64,000 bases of DNA from Eonycteris spelaea (GCA_003508835.1 PUFA01000116.1:1984001-2048000); one strand, 5' to 3'. Positions 13,201-23,322 are shown, numbered from the stretch's first letter. The notes: generated by a model from the sequence alone, not told the origin. Program-made: numbers and translations.

Positions 13201-14909
13201 GAGACGGTCAGAGGAGAGAGTGGTAGGAGACGGACTGCAGAGAAGACCAGGCTGAGCAGCACTTGAGGGTTTGGAAGGCTTCGGTGTTCTAAGCAGGGCA
13301 TGGCCAGGACCTTCCCTTCAGCGTTAGGGACCCCCTGGGACCTGCTGCCAAGACCACCTGTCACCGCGTGAGCCTTGCCTTTTTGCTGTCCTGTCCTGGC
13401 AGCTCCTTTGCCTCAGTCCTGTCTCAGAGTCAAGTGTGATCCACACTGAGGCCCAGCCAGAAAGCTCAGGTCCTCGTGCCTCCTGCGTGTCACCTGAGAG
13501 TGTGGTGCCAGGCAGCGGCGGGTGCTCAGTGTGGATTTGTTAGTGTGGGTGAGTGGCTCTGAACGTGACTGAGTCACTCACAGCCTCCAGGCCTGAGGCC
13601 TCTCGCCTAGTCTGGAGGCAGGCAGGGCCCACAAGACCCATTGTCATTCATAGAACAGAACTCAAGTTGTCAACTCCTGGGAGTCCCGCGTGGCCAGTGT
13701 ATCTCAGGGTCTCTGCCTCTTGTCTCCCCTTCATTTTCCCACCTGTGTGTTTCCCACCGGTCAGACCCCTGATCGCCTGGCTCCCCGGCTCCTCGTTTTA
13801 CAGCTTTTTCTCCTCTCTCCCGATGTCATAGCTCAGCCTACAGGCCCTGTGGCAGCAGGCAGACTGGATGGAGGCAGCGCCTGTTCGATGGGGCCAGGCG
13901 AGCAGGACCGCTATTCCCGGCGGTGGACACTGGAGGAGAAAGGACTGAGCCAAGGCAGGAGTGGGGCGGGTGCCTGTGGAGCTGGGCCTGGAGGGCAGGA
14001 CTGGGGCAAGGGCCCTGGGGGTGGGCGGCTGTGGCCCACCTGCAGTCACTGGAGATTCCCCTGGCAGGCGGCGGTGGTGCGTGGTCATCAAGACAGAAGC
14101 GCAGTCTGAGGACGAGTCGACGCAGGAGCAGCTCCTCCTGGCAGAGTCCCCCAGGCCGACCGAAAGCAGAACCCCCAAGGGGCCCAAGAGAAGGACTGGG
14201 GGTCCCCGCCGGCTTCATGCCCAGGGAGTGGCAAGGGTGCGAGCAGGGGACCCTCGGCCCGCAGGAGCGGTGGGGGAGCCGCCCCGCATCCTCCCTCGCC
14301 GGCGAGAGAGCGGACCTTCCCCTGCCCCGACTGCGGGCAGAGCTTCCGCCTGAAGATTAACCTGACCATCCACCAGCGGACCCACGTGGAGGAGGAGCAC
14401 AGGGGCGCCCGGGGCAGCTCGCCCACCAGCTGGGGGGAGGCCCACTCCACGTTGGAGCCGGGGAGGTGGTGGTGCCGGGCCCTGTCATCCGCTGGCTCCC
14501 AGAAGAGCCGGAGGGCCACCGCTCCCTGGTAGGCCGTTCCTTCGTCGGGCGGAGGCCAGCGGCCACCAAGGTGTACCACTGCAGCGAGTGCCTGCGCTTC
14601 TTCCAGCAGCGGAAGAGCCTGCTGCTGCACCAGCGCCTGCACACAGGCAACAGCCAGGGCTGGCCCGCCTGTCCCTACTGCGGCAAGGCCTTCCGCCGGC
14701 CGTCGGACCTTTTCCGGCACCAGCGCATCCACACTGGTGAGCGGCCCTACCAGTGCCCCCAGTGCGGCCGGACCTTCAACCGGAACCACCACCTGGCTAT
14801 CCACATGCAGACTCACACCCGAGGTCAGGCGGGCCCACACTTTCCTGCTTCCTCCGCCCACCCGGGCAGCCCACCCGGACCCTGGCCAAGCCACACTGGG
14901 GAAGGCTGA
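3942..14909 (+). CDS. ZNF783: ZNF783-like HUB/KRAB zinc-finger gene (whole coding span, several exons)
   Basis: This is a predicted nuclear transcriptional regulator. Exon order is a CpG-island start exon (MAEAAPAR), a DUF3669/HUB coiled-coil exon, KRAB-A (exon starting [13 protein letters not shown]), a KRAB-B-like exon ([12 protein letters not shown]), linker exons, and a last exon with a [12 protein letters not shown] sumoylation-like motif and four C2H2 fingers. N-terminus, HUB, KRAB and fingers all match what I recall of human ZNF783 more closely than ZNF212, ZNF398 or ZNF282. Four one-base losses break the frame: 6946-6948, 7568-7570, one of two C runs at 14148-14176, and 14460-14463. 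Each lies in a G or C run, and each flanking frame resumes family-like protein, so I treat them as probable sequence errors. Middle linker exons are less certain, and splice phases around 7652/10814 and 12120/14068 do not fully reconcile. Stop TGA is at 14907-14909. A true recent pseudogene remains possible. Confidence 0.8.
3966..6751 (+). other. Intron 1 of the ZNF783-like gene, repeat-bearing
   Basis: The 5' part is CpG island. About 5210-5960 resembles an old interspersed repeat of L2-like style ('ttcattcagcaggtgttgg' onward). About 6190-6410 is a MIR on the minus strand. The acceptor is cttgtgaacag at 6741-6751. No other gene was seen. Confidence 0.55.
6190..6410 (-). repeat. MIR SINE, minus orientation
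   Basis: The diagnostic MIR core read in reverse is present: 'ctcacaatcatatcacatag' then 'gtactattattagc', followed by 'aaagtcagtcagctcgtgag' and 'ggcagagtcgctggcc'. It is an old, diverged copy. Confidence 0.7.
6752..7152 (+). CDS. ZNF783: ZNF783-like exon 2: DUF3669/HUB coiled-coil domain (one-base frameshift)
   Basis: The exon encodes the family-specific N-terminal region, from [14 protein letters not shown] through [20 protein letters not shown] to [20 protein letters not shown] and [18 protein letters not shown], ending GEVPK. Heptad-like leucines suggest a coiled coil. The exon is 401 nt, where 402 would keep phase 0. One G is missing from GGG at 6946-6948, since the family reads LEGRTG then (M/T)AEKK. 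Donor GTAACC is at 7153. Confidence 0.88.
7237..7363 (+). CDS. ZNF783: ZNF783-like exon 3: KRAB-A box
   Basis: This 127-nt exon encodes [20 protein letters not shown], then [20 protein letters not shown] and SL. It is a complete KRAB-A box with the V-T-F-D-D-V, E-W and L-Y motifs used for TRIM28 (KAP1) contact. The family's variant Y-K-H-V-M-R-G-N-Y is present. Acceptor is ggttccag and donor GTAAGG at 7364. The exon length is identical to the ZNF786 KRAB-A exon. Confidence 0.93.
7526..7652 (+). CDS. ZNF783: ZNF783-like exon 4: KRAB-B-like / linker exon (one-base frameshift)
   Basis: After acceptor gtacgcag the exon reads [15 protein letters not shown], the usual continuation after KRAB-A. 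The frame then breaks at GGG 7568-7570. With one more G the downstream bases give a GEEPC...[11 protein letters not shown] tail like that remembered for human ZNF783; as written they give a basic, unrelated tail. Donor GTGAGT is at 7653. The phase to the next exon fits only one of the two readings, so the 3' end is uncertain. Confidence 0.75.
8455..8885 (-). mobile_element. L1 3'-end fragment, minus orientation
   Basis: The sequence reads as the reverse complement of an old L1 3' region. Markers are 'aactttattgagatataat' near 8461, 'gtgaccatcaccacaatc' and 'aatattccattgtatagat' at about 8821. It lies in the intron between ZNF783-like exons 4 and 5. No intact reading frame. Confidence 0.75.
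10085..10375 (-). mobile_element. L1 ORF2 fragment, minus orientation
   Basis: The reverse-complement ORF2 region is recognisable from 'gttaatatggtgtattctg', 'cccttgcattccaggaacg' and 'attggtctgtagttttgg'. It is decayed and intronic. The AT-rich stretch from about 8900 to 10080 is probably related L1 debris but was not resolved. Confidence 0.65.
10814..10971 (+). CDS. ZNF783: ZNF783-like linker exon 5 (probable)
   Basis: The frame reads [20 protein letters not shown] and then a Gln/Pro-rich stretch ending LGAST. It resembles the PPYPEHLTSPLSP segment that I recall follows the KRAB exons in human ZNF783. The likely acceptor is tgtcctcag at 10805-10813, with donor GTGAGT at 10972. The alternative acceptor at 10854 would cut off the PYPEH similarity. 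The phase in from exon 4 is unresolved. Confidence 0.6.
10972..12009 (+). other. Intron with old repeat and a possible extra exon
   Basis: A diverged L2-like repeat occupies roughly 11030-11260. A frame open from about 11701 (after acceptor tatgttgcag) runs in phase into the exon at 12010. An alternative longer exon from 11701 is therefore possible but lacks any domain support. No other gene was seen. Confidence 0.4.
12010..12120 (+). CDS. ZNF783: ZNF783-like linker exon 6 (probable)
   Basis: This 111-nt exon is bounded by acceptor ctcctgcag and donor GTGAGT, phase 1 in and phase 1 out, consistent with the previous donor. It encodes [20 protein letters not shown], which includes a V-K-E-E sumoylation-type motif common in this family's linkers. 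It was assigned from splice signals and motif only. Confidence 0.55.
12121..14067 (+). other. Intron before the finger exon
   Basis: About 13150-13300 resembles a diverged interspersed repeat. A frame around 13832-14010 after a weak acceptor (gatgtcatag) could be a further linker exon, and one may be needed to reconcile splice phases, but no motif supports it. Nothing else was recognised. Confidence 0.4.
14068..14909 (+). CDS. ZNF783: ZNF783-like last exon: sumoylation-like motif and four C2H2 fingers (two one-base frameshifts)
   Basis: Acceptor cctggcag precedes a [16 protein letters not shown] acidic segment. Fingers in order are [13 protein letters not shown]...HQRTH (from 14317), [14 protein letters not shown]...HQRLH (from about 14574), [14 protein letters not shown]...HQRIH (from about 14662) and [14 protein letters not shown]...HMQTH (from about 14749). 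All four have complete C2H2 ligand sets, and the last two share a TGERPY linker. Three successive frames are used. Shifts fall in a C run at 14148-14152 or 14172-14176, and in GGGG at 14460-14463. The layout of one finger, a long [14 protein letters not shown] spacer, then three fingers is that of ZNF783. Stop TGA is at 14907. Confidence 0.85.
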
Positions 14910-17200
14910 TGGGCCAGGAGCCTGCGGAGACGCCCCGGCAGGACCTCTCCACCTGCGGGGCCTGACGCTGGTTTGGAGAGGTGTGTTTTTTTTTTTTTTT
15001 CTCATTCAAATGGGAAGCAGCAGCCTTTTTGGTGACAGAGTATATGAGTGTGACGGATGCCTCAATTTCCTGTTTCCTCAGTTTGTCCCTCTTTGCTACC
15101 TTTTCTGCATTCCTGACTTAAAAAGGATCCCTTAAGGCTTAGGGATGCCAAGTTTTTGGTGGGGGCCTTTGGCGGGTCCCGGGGACAGACATGTGACCCA
15201 GAGACTGGTTCTCTCAGTAGGTGTGATAGAAACAGGGAGACCCGAGGGCTTTGGATTTGTCAGGGAGGTTTGGTGCTTGCTGCAACATGAGAACAGCCTG
15301 ACGGATAGGCACTGGAAATTTGAGTTTTCTGTGTTACTTTGAAACTTACCCCCGCCCCCTATGGAGCTTTTGTAAGTGTTGTGTGTGGTTGCAAGAGGAC
15401 CATGTGCTCCGTGCCCCGGAGAGGCAGGAATTATTTCGCCACCTGCTTGTGTTTGGGGACAGCAGGGGGCTGTCCAGACCTGCCTGCGTATTGATAAGGA
15501 TGCCTTGGCTGCTGCTCTGGAAACCAGGTGTGTGCCTTGGCTCAGTGATTCCCAGTCTTTCTCCCAGGGGGTATTCACGTCCATGATTGACTTTGGTTAT
15601 CAGTGGAGAAGAGGAAAGTGAGCTGAAGCCCAGCGTGGATGACACTTCCACCAAAGACATGTTCATGGATGTGCATGTTCCACAGAGTAGACCTCAAACG
15701 TCACTGCAACAGGGGCCTCAGGAAGCGCCTTCAGAGAGGAGGATCCTGGACAGCCAACCAGGAATGGGCCTCCGGGCCTGATTTGTTGTGTTGAAGGGGC
15801 AGTCTCCAAGAACTTGGGGCTCTGACAGAGTTAGGCCAGGAGATGTGGGTAAATCTTTTAACCACCTCCAGCCTCACTTTCCTTATTTGTCAAAGGGGGT
15901 AATGACCCCAGTGATTCCTACCTCATCTTAGTGTCGTCAGGGTCACAATAGATTTAAGGGGCAATGGGATAAATCAGAAGCCTGGTTTTGTCCTTCCTTT
16001 CAGGGCCCCCTTTCTCTTCCATGTTGATCTCCAGCTCTTTTCTCCTAGTCAGAATCCCTCAGGAAGGACCCTTATTTTCTGGAATGTAAGATCCTGGGGT
16101 GCAGATTGAGGTAACTTTCCTATTGGGCTCCATCCCCCAGGAACCCTGTGTGTTTCAATGAAACAAATGCTTACCAAAGCAGTGAGATTCAAACTGTGAA
16201 CGTCCCGGATATAGTATCAGACCTCATGGGGGAAGTCTTGCAACACCTGGCTTTTGTTCCTCCTAAACCATTGGGTGTTGCCTATAGAGCAGCCCTTGAG
16301 TAGAGTGATTTTGAAGCTGGAGTGATGGGTCCTCAGTCATTCTGATTGTCTTATTTGTCTGGTACTATGTGTTCAGTCCTGCATCCAGGTGCCTGGGTCC
16401 CTAGCTGTGCCACTTCCTATTGCCCCCTCTGACCCACACACCTCTCCCGAAATCATGAAGAGTTGGGGACAGATGGTAACATTGCCATCATCTCTGGGGC
16501 ACGAATGAGTATACACATCAATAACAGCCAAGCTCCCCTGGGCTTGAGAAGGCGAAGTACCACCCTTTCCTGCTGTCGATTCTGCTTGTCTGCTCTGGCA
16601 GCCCCAACCCTCTCCAGGGGCCCTGCAAGTCAGGGCTGGGCTGTCAGCAAGTGCTCATACAGGATATGGTGCAAGTGTAGCTGCTCAGAGCTTAACCCTC
16701 AGTTGCAAGAGCTAACCTCTGTTTCCTGAGGATGCCTCAGGGCGAAAAGTTCCTAGACTGTTTTGCTGATGCTAAACGCTTTGTGTCCATACAGGTACTC
16801 CAACAGAAGCAAAACCAGGAGTAATTGCAAGGCTGGCATCCCCCTTTTCTTCTTCCAAAGCATTAGGTGTTCAAAGAATGTTCTCTTGAAATGAGTGAAG
16901 GAGGCTGTGTGGTCATGAGCAGAGCAAAACCAGGGGAACCAGGGAAGCTGGAGCCTGGCATGGCCTTAGGCTCACTTCTTGCTCTGGGTCTTGGCTTCCT
17001 CATTTGTAAAACAAAGAACGGTGGGGTCATGGTGATAAAGGCCGTTAACTGTGATGGGTGACGGTTCCTTGTCCCCATGGGGACTCAATAAATATGTTGG
17101 ACTCGATGAGTACGTGCACGTGACTTGGTTCCTGCTCTCAGTTGGTTAGCGAGCGCACAACACACGCTTGGCTGGCTACATGGTGGGCTGCTCCGCACTA
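14910..17200. other. 3' flank / intergenic, no gene seen
   Basis: This is presumably ZNF783-like 3' UTR followed by intergenic DNA. No AATAAA was found close downstream of the stop; the AATAAA near 17087 (actcaataaatatg) is 2.2 kb away and closes an old L2/MIR-like repeat. About 16900-17070 looks MIR-like ('cctcatttgtaaaacaaag'). No coding exon was recognised. Confidence 0.45.
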
Positions 17201-17660
17201 GGCCGAGGGACCCGAGCACATTATGAGTGAGCGCTGCAGGGGCGGGGCCTCTGGCTTGGCCAATGGGGCACTGGCTCCGGGCCGCGGGAACGCGATGCAC
17301 CCCGGGTGGGGGCGGAGCTTCCAGGGCTGGCCAATGGGACGCAAGCTCTGGGTCGCGGGAACTCGATTCACGCGGGGCGGGAACGGGGTTTCCAGGGTTG
17401 GCCAATGAGGAGCCGGCTCCGGGCTGTGGGGCAGGGCCCAGTTCGGAGCCGGGGGTCCCCAGCTCGGGAGTCACCAAGCCGCTCTTTCACCTCTGTCAGC
17501 GCCTCCCCAGCACACCAGGACCAGCAGGACCCAACGGCAGAGCGAGAATCTGTGAGTCCGGGGACTGGTGTGCGTGGGGCCGCGCGACGGCGGCGGCGAC
17601 TCTGGGCCAGTCAGCGCAGGACCGTGGACAAGGCAGCTACGGGTAAGGGCGACCCTCACG
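17200..17660 (+). promoter_or_regulatory. GC-rich, CCAAT-array promoter of a HUB-KRAB pseudogene (inferred)
   Basis: A CpG-rich island contains three regularly spaced CCAAT boxes, suited to NF-Y, and several GC boxes suited to SP/KLF factors. Two possible splice donors follow: aatctgtgagtccgg near 17550 and acgggtaagggcg at about 17641. The next gene-like sequence downstream on the + strand is the decayed HUB exon at 18.6 kb, so this is probably that locus's promoter. Strand is inferred from this context. Confidence 0.6.
17229..17440. repeat. Three-unit 71-bp tandem repeat carrying CCAAT boxes
   Basis: Three imperfect copies each contain GGCCAATG: the CCAAT strings start at 17260, 17331 and 17402, exactly 71 bp apart. 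Each unit also has a 'gctc(c/t)ggg' plus 'cgcgggaac' or similar segment, and the first two have GGGCGG or GGGGCGG-type strings. The units have diverged in their outer halves. See the promoter entry for interpretation. Confidence 0.85.
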
Positions 17661-18584
17661 GAAGGTGTTTTGATTCCACCCATGCTGGAATTGGAGGGCT
17701 CGGTCTGGGTGGAGATTTGAGTACAGGGACGCCTGAAGCCCAAGGCCCCTAGGGGAACTATCTGAAATCACGAGATAAAGCCCCTTCTCTTTTCTTGGCC
17801 TGGGTGTGCTGTCAACGGACCTAACCACAAGATTAACGAGGTGTCCGTCAGCTCTGACGTTCAGTGGACACGGCTTTGGAGGTCGAGGTGTGTGGGGTCT
17901 GGACTGTGAATGCCCTCATTCCGGAGACACTCCAGGGCTCCCCTTCCTGGACCTGCCCTTCAGCCTGCCTCCCCCATGCAAACCGACCATCTTAGGGAGG
18001 CCATCACTCTCATTGTCACCCGCTTTTCCTGGTCGAGACCAGGGCTAGTGTCCGGAGGTTTTATGTTCACTCCAGTTTAGGCCTTGGGCTTCCTCCTGTT
18101 GAGCAGTTTTGCCCCTGGCTATGAGGGTCCCTTAACCCAAGAAGACATTTAGGCTGTACTGAAGGACTAAAACATTTATTTAACAAAAAGGATTGCAACC
18201 CAGGAAGCAGAGATTCAGGTAGCAACCTAAATTGTGCTCAGGAAAGAACAAGGAAAGGTAGGGTTTTGTAGAGGCAAAATTAACAGGTGTGATTTCTATT
18301 TTGGTCCTCCATGAAAATGACCCATTCCAGTGTCTGCTTGCTGTCTTTGACAGTCTTCCAGGAGGTGTCTGTTTGGGGGTCTGACCAGTGAGGCCTTTTG
18401 GCACCTGGAAGAAGTTTCCCCCTATCCCAAAAGATCCTGACCTTCCTGTAGCTGGGAATGGCTCTGGGCCCTCTTCTGGTGGCTGACTTACTTCCTTGTG
18501 TCTAGTCACAGGAATGACATATGGGGACTGACTTCCAATGAGAGGCCCAGGGCTAATCTGTAGAGATCTACCTTCTGGCCATCT

Positions 18585-18870
18585 TGGCTGCTGTTCAGAC
18601 TGTGAAGGAGAAGATAAAGCCCAGGATGTCCAACTTCAAGCTTGGAGAGGAGAACGCAGACACCTGAGAAGAAGCTGGCCGACTGCGAGAAGACGGCCCT
18701 GGAGTTTGAACCAGCTGGAGGGCAAGTGGGCCGTGCTGGGCACGCTGCTGCAGGAGTACGGGCTGCTGCAGAGGCGGCTGGAGAACATGGAGAACCTGCT
18801 GAGGAACAGGAACTTTGGGTCCTGCGGCTGCCCCCGGGCAGCACGACGGAGGCCCCCAAGGTACAGGAAT
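18585..18870 (+). pseudogene. Decayed DUF3669/HUB exon of a KRAB zinc-finger pseudogene
   Basis: After acceptor gctgttcag the first part weakly resembles the HUB segment ([11 protein letters not shown] pattern). From about 18664 the DNA is almost identical to ZNF783-like exon 2 through [30 protein letters not shown] and [15 protein letters not shown], ending at a GGTACAGG donor-like site. Compared with that exon there is an out-of-frame junction at about 18663, a two-base loss near 18701 (ttcggg to tttg) and a one-base loss near 18814 (cttctggg to ctttggg). These are not all homopolymer losses, so real inactivation is likely. Confidence 0.8.
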
Positions 18871-19374
18871 GGGGTGCGGGTGGAGGATCCTGCTTGGATT
18901 CAGCAGGGGCCATAGACTCAATAGAGGGTGGGCCCCTGGCTGCCAAAGCCTGACATCTTGTCTCCTCATGACAGTAACCAGTTGACTTTAAAGGGCTTGA
19001 AAAAGGTGGAAGAGATATGACAGAGCAGAGACATCCTCTGTAGCAGATGGAGGAGGGTTGGTTGGGAGGGGTATGGTTGTGTCTCTTACTCCAGAGCGAC
19101 CTCTGAAGATGAGTGGCTAACGTGGGGAAAATCACAGATGTATGTGTACCTAGGAGAGGGGACAAGAACCCAGAAGCCTGACCCCAAAGCCTTTTAGCCA
19201 CTGGTTCCTCTACTTTATCTGAAGCAAACGTAACGGAGATGCTTTGCATTTGCCAGGTGGTTTGACTATCTGATTGGTGATGGGGAGAGAAGAGACTGAA
19301 GAGACTGGGCCGGCTCCAACTGGTCTCCAAAATGGCTGTAACTCACGTTGGCATGGGTGACCTGTACTTCTAGG

Positions 19375-19484
19375 TGCCCATGACTGCTGAAGAGTAGCGA
19401 TGTATTTCTCAGAGCCTGGAAGACTGGCAGAAGGTACTCTGCAAGGCCATCATGGAGGGGAATCACAAGACACCAGTTCCCTGG
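19375..19484 (+). pseudogene. Decayed KRAB-A exon of the same pseudogene
   Basis: After an acceptor-like tgtacttctag the sequence reads VPMTAEE, a stop, then degraded YFSE-like bases, SLEDWQKVLCKAIMEGNHKT and a GTAAGT donor. It aligns with VPVTFDD...[19 protein letters not shown] of functional KRAB-A exons but carries an in-frame TAG and several substitutions at conserved positions. No zinc-finger exon was found downstream before 23 kb, so the locus lacks a DNA-binding module. Confidence 0.75.
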
Positions 19485-19499
19485 GTAAGTGCTGACCCC

Positions 19500-22400
19500 T
19501 GGGGACTTCCAATCTAGAGTCCTGGGTTTTATTCCTTTATTGAATTAAATGAGCCTCCTGGATGTGAGAGCCAGAAGCAATTTGAGATCATTTGATCAAC
19601 CTCGTGTCTTCAGGCAGATAGAAGATATCCTTAATTCGTGTCTTCAGGTGTTGTGAAATTAAATTCAGGGAGGTTTAACTGGCTTTCCCAAGGTCTCATG
19701 GAGACTAACCTGGCCTCTGTTGCTAGCCATCCTGTCCTTCCCGTGGCACCAGAGGCAGTTCTTCCACACACATCTCTCACCTGCCAGCCTGTTTATTTCT
19801 GGTGAGCCAGGGCCTTCCTTTCTTTACATTCATACCCCTAGGGCTCCCTGAGCTGTACTCTGCACACTGTGAGTTCTCTAACTCCTACTGACTGTGGGCT
19901 ACTTTTAAGGGTGCACTGGGCTCAGAAAATGAGGTCCAGTATGGCATGTGAAGTTCTTTGGACTGTGGATAAATAGCAAGTGTATATGTGTGTGCATGTG
20001 TTCATGTGCAAACAGAATTAGATCTAGATTTTTGCACCTACCCCACTCCCATGCTGTCCTAGCTGGCACACCTGAATTCTCCCACTGCTCGGAGCAGATA
20101 CGCAGTTAGCTTTTTGTCCACTTCCTTCCTTGGGTCGCCGAGGCCCAGAACAAAGTGCCTTACTTCCCTTTGCCTGGCCATGAAGTCCCCCTTTCAGCGT
20201 GCTGTGAGGCAGTGGGATGAGGAGGGGATGCCAGCCTCAGGGGAGGCGGGGGAAGAGAGGCAGGAGGAGGCCTGTGCTGCGGAGTGGACGGTGAACCGAC
20301 CTGAGTGCTGACTTCAATGTGTGACTGACGTGGATGTGACTCACGCTGGTGCAGTAACCTGTACTTCTGGGCTTCAGTTTCCCATTTGTCAAATGAGGTG
20401 GCTGGGCTAGGTGACTGTGGGTTCTTCCTGTCTTTCCTGGTTTCCACGTCCTCCCCTGTGAGGCCAGCAGGATGGGAGCCTTCCACCTGGCTCATCACCT
20501 GCACTGCCAGTGTGGGAGCATGGAGGCCCTGCTCCCCATATCTCAAAGGGGAGTGGTCCTGCTCAAAACCTCTCCCTTCAAGGCCTGCAGAGGCGAGCCC
20601 CTTGGGCAGGCCAGGCCTGTTCTCCCTTTGAACCGTACCACCACCAAGCCAGAGCTCCAGACCCCAGTGCAGAGGGGAAATCAAGGAGCAGCCAAGCCTA
20701 CCCAATGCAGAGTGGGCCGAGACCCCTGGGCCCTGTCCTCTGGCTGGGGGCGGCCTGGCCTCCTACCTTCCACAGGGAAGGGCCGTCTGGTGCCAAGAGT
20801 CCCCAGGTGATAAAACAAAAGCAGAGGAAGGTGGAGTGAGCCTCTTGACATTGTACAGCTGACTGATAGGGCCAGACCAAGGTTCTGGTGCCCAGGGAAT
20901 GCTCCCCACATTGAATGTCCTGTTGGAGGAATCACTATGGCCTGAGACCACTCTGAGAGCTTGGGGGAAGGGCAGAGGGCAGAGGGCAGATAGGTGAACT
21001 CCCGGGATCGGAGACTGAGAAAGCTGTTGTGAGCCTGTGGAATCCTGACCGCAGACATGGGCTGGAGGATGACCTCTTCCTGAGACGTCCCTGACTCAGA
21101 TCTGTCCCCACATCCCTCCACACCTGCTCTCAAATCCTCTGCACTTCAGTCCCTACTTTTCTGTCTTTTAGACTTTAGCATCCTTGCAGGAAGGGACTGA
21201 GTCTTTCTTGAATGTCCCCAGCACTAATACGGTGCCTGGCACAAATGCAGATAATAAATAGTGATATTAAATGAATGATGAGCCAAATAGGAGTTCCATC
21301 TTTTTTACCTTTCAAATAATAGCAGTGGAACAGATATGCAGTTTTCAAACCTTTTTCTTTCTTTCATTATTTTTTTTAAGGTCAGGAACTTTATGAATGA
21401 CAGCTGGTAAGCTATAACACAGGGCAAAGTGAGACTACTCTGTTTGGGCTGGGGATAGGCGGGCACCGTGGATCCTGTTCTCTCAGAACACAAAGGATCA
21501 CGCCAACACTCCTTTCTCTTGCTTTCTACACTCGGACATTTTATTTGGGGAGAAAAGCTCACCTTTGAAGCAGATTCTTTGAGTAGGTAAATTAAGTCAC
21601 AGTGAACTCAGAGCTGGGAAGGTGAGTGTTCACCGGGGTACTGAGAGGCTGGCATGTCAGACTGATGCTAAAGGAAGGCTTTTAAGACTGCTGCAAGGGT
21701 CGGGCACAATCCAGGGACCCAGGTGCGGCAGGACGCAGCAGCAGCAGCGAGGGCGCCTGCGGGCTCTCGTGTCATCCATCTGTCTCTCAGAGCTGCTGCT
21801 TCGGGAGCCTGGGGAGGGGCTTCTTCGTGGCGCAGGGAGCCAGTGGCCACCATGCCAGGCCCCTAAGGCAGGGTGGCAAGACTCGGTGTTCAGGTGCTGT
21901 GGCAAGTTCCATGTCCTGGGCAGCGGCAGCTCCCAGGGAGATGAGGAGCAGGCCGGGTGCCCCTGGGCCTGCATCCCCAACCCTGGCTCAGCTCTGCCGT
22001 GGATCCAGGGTTTGCCCTAGGGTGGTGCTCAAGCGAGCACCGGGGGCTTGAGGAATGAGGTCCTCAGGGGACTTGGGGTCAGCCCTGTGGTCTTCGTCGT
22101 TTTCAAATAATAACTGTTAGCAGTGACTCTCTTGCACTCCGCTCTCTGAGGCTCCCAGCCTCATCAGGAAATGGCTCCGGCTCCCGCCTCCCCAGGCCTC
22201 ACCCTGGGAGCTGCTTCTGTATACCCTAAGGTGCAAGGCCGCCCCTTAGACGGGGTGCTCCCACGGGCCGGCCGCTTTGGTAGGCCTGGTTGGGGCCCGG
22301 GGTCACAGTTTTTACACATGCCTCGGGGGATTCTGATGCGGTGTCCGTTTGAGAACCAGAGCTTAGGAGGACACTGGAAGTGTGCGCTCGCTTAGGGGGC

Positions 22401-23250
22401 TGCGTAACCTAGCCCCTGGGGTCCAGGAGCCACCTCCGTGTTTCTGGACTCAGAGCTGCTCCCCAGAACCCAGTGAGCAGATAGACTTTGGGGGATGGGA
22501 CCACTTCTACAGGGAGAGGAGCTGGGCTGCGGCAAGCCCTGGGAAGGGTGGAGAGAGCGCGCAAAGCCTCTTCTGGATTTTCTGTTGGTGTGGAGCGGGG
22601 CACTGCCAGGCTCCAGCCCACACCAGCGCCCAGCCTCTCAGATCAGAGGACAGCCTCCTCCTGGCTGCCTCCCCAGTCCTGCTGCTGGCACAGAGCTGCC
22701 CCGGGCGCTCACGAGGAAGCTGTCATGCTGTTCCGCCCCCTCCCGAATCAGTTTTCTCCTTGAGAGGAATCTGGAGCTGGTCCATCTTATTCTTCCACAG
22801 TAGTTATCACGTTGAGTGGATGACGCCCGCGGTGGAAAGGCAGAAAGGGGTCATCAGTGTCCCAGAGGGCGGCATCCTGGCTGAGTTCTTGTCCCAGACC
22901 TGCTCTTCCATCCGTGCAGAGACCTCTGCTCCTCAGAGCCCTATACAGGAGGGAGGAGGGGGCCAGGGTTCTGTTAGGCTGGGAATGCTAGTGACCGCCC
23001 ACTGGGGGCGGAGGCGGTAAATAGAGCCAGAGAGAGAGGAAGAGAAAATGGAAGGAGTACAAAGGATGAGTTTGGCATCCAGGAGCTGGTCAGTAGGTGT
23101 TTGTAGGTAGTGGAGTGACTTAGTGATGACAGTGAGAGCTAGGACATCATAGGGCTGACTGCCTCCTCTGGGGAGCTGGGTTGTTAGAGTCCAGAAACAG
23201 CAGTCAGGTGCATAGTTCAAGAGGTGTAATTAAGGTTTACAGGTAGGTGT
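19500..23250. other. Intergenic, old repeats, no gene seen
   Basis: MIR-like sequence occurs near 19560-19700 (minus) and 20330-20420 (plus). An L2 3'-end-like tract runs at about 21160-21275 ('cagcactaatacggtgcctg' then 'ataataaatag'), and a MER5A-like end lies at about 22315-22365. The remainder is moderately GC-rich, with overlapping open frames on both strands that show no motif or splice logic. Confidence 0.45.
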
Positions 23251-23322
23251 GGGGGTATAGCTCAGGGGTAGAGCATTTGACTGCAGATCAAGAGGTCCCC
23301 GGTTCAAATCCGGGTGCCCCCT
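23251..23322 (+). tRNA. tRNA-Cys (anticodon GCA)
   Basis: This 72-nt cloverleaf has acceptor stem GGGGGTA paired to TGCCCCC with discriminator T. The A box region is TAGCTCAGGGGTAG, and the anticodon GCA is at 23283-23285 in a TTGACTGCAGATCAA arm. The T arm CCCGG-TTCAAAT-CCGGG includes an intact B box, and a TTTT terminator follows at 23335-23338. It appears to match mammalian tRNA-Cys genes except AGGGG for AGTGG in the D loop. This is the best-preserved of the three copies and is probably functional. Confidence 0.95.

Noticed and set aside
17200..23250. Search for a second zinc-finger array belonging to the pseudogene at 18.6-19.5 kb
   Set aside because: No C-X2-C...H-X3-H series was found on either strand before the tRNA genes.
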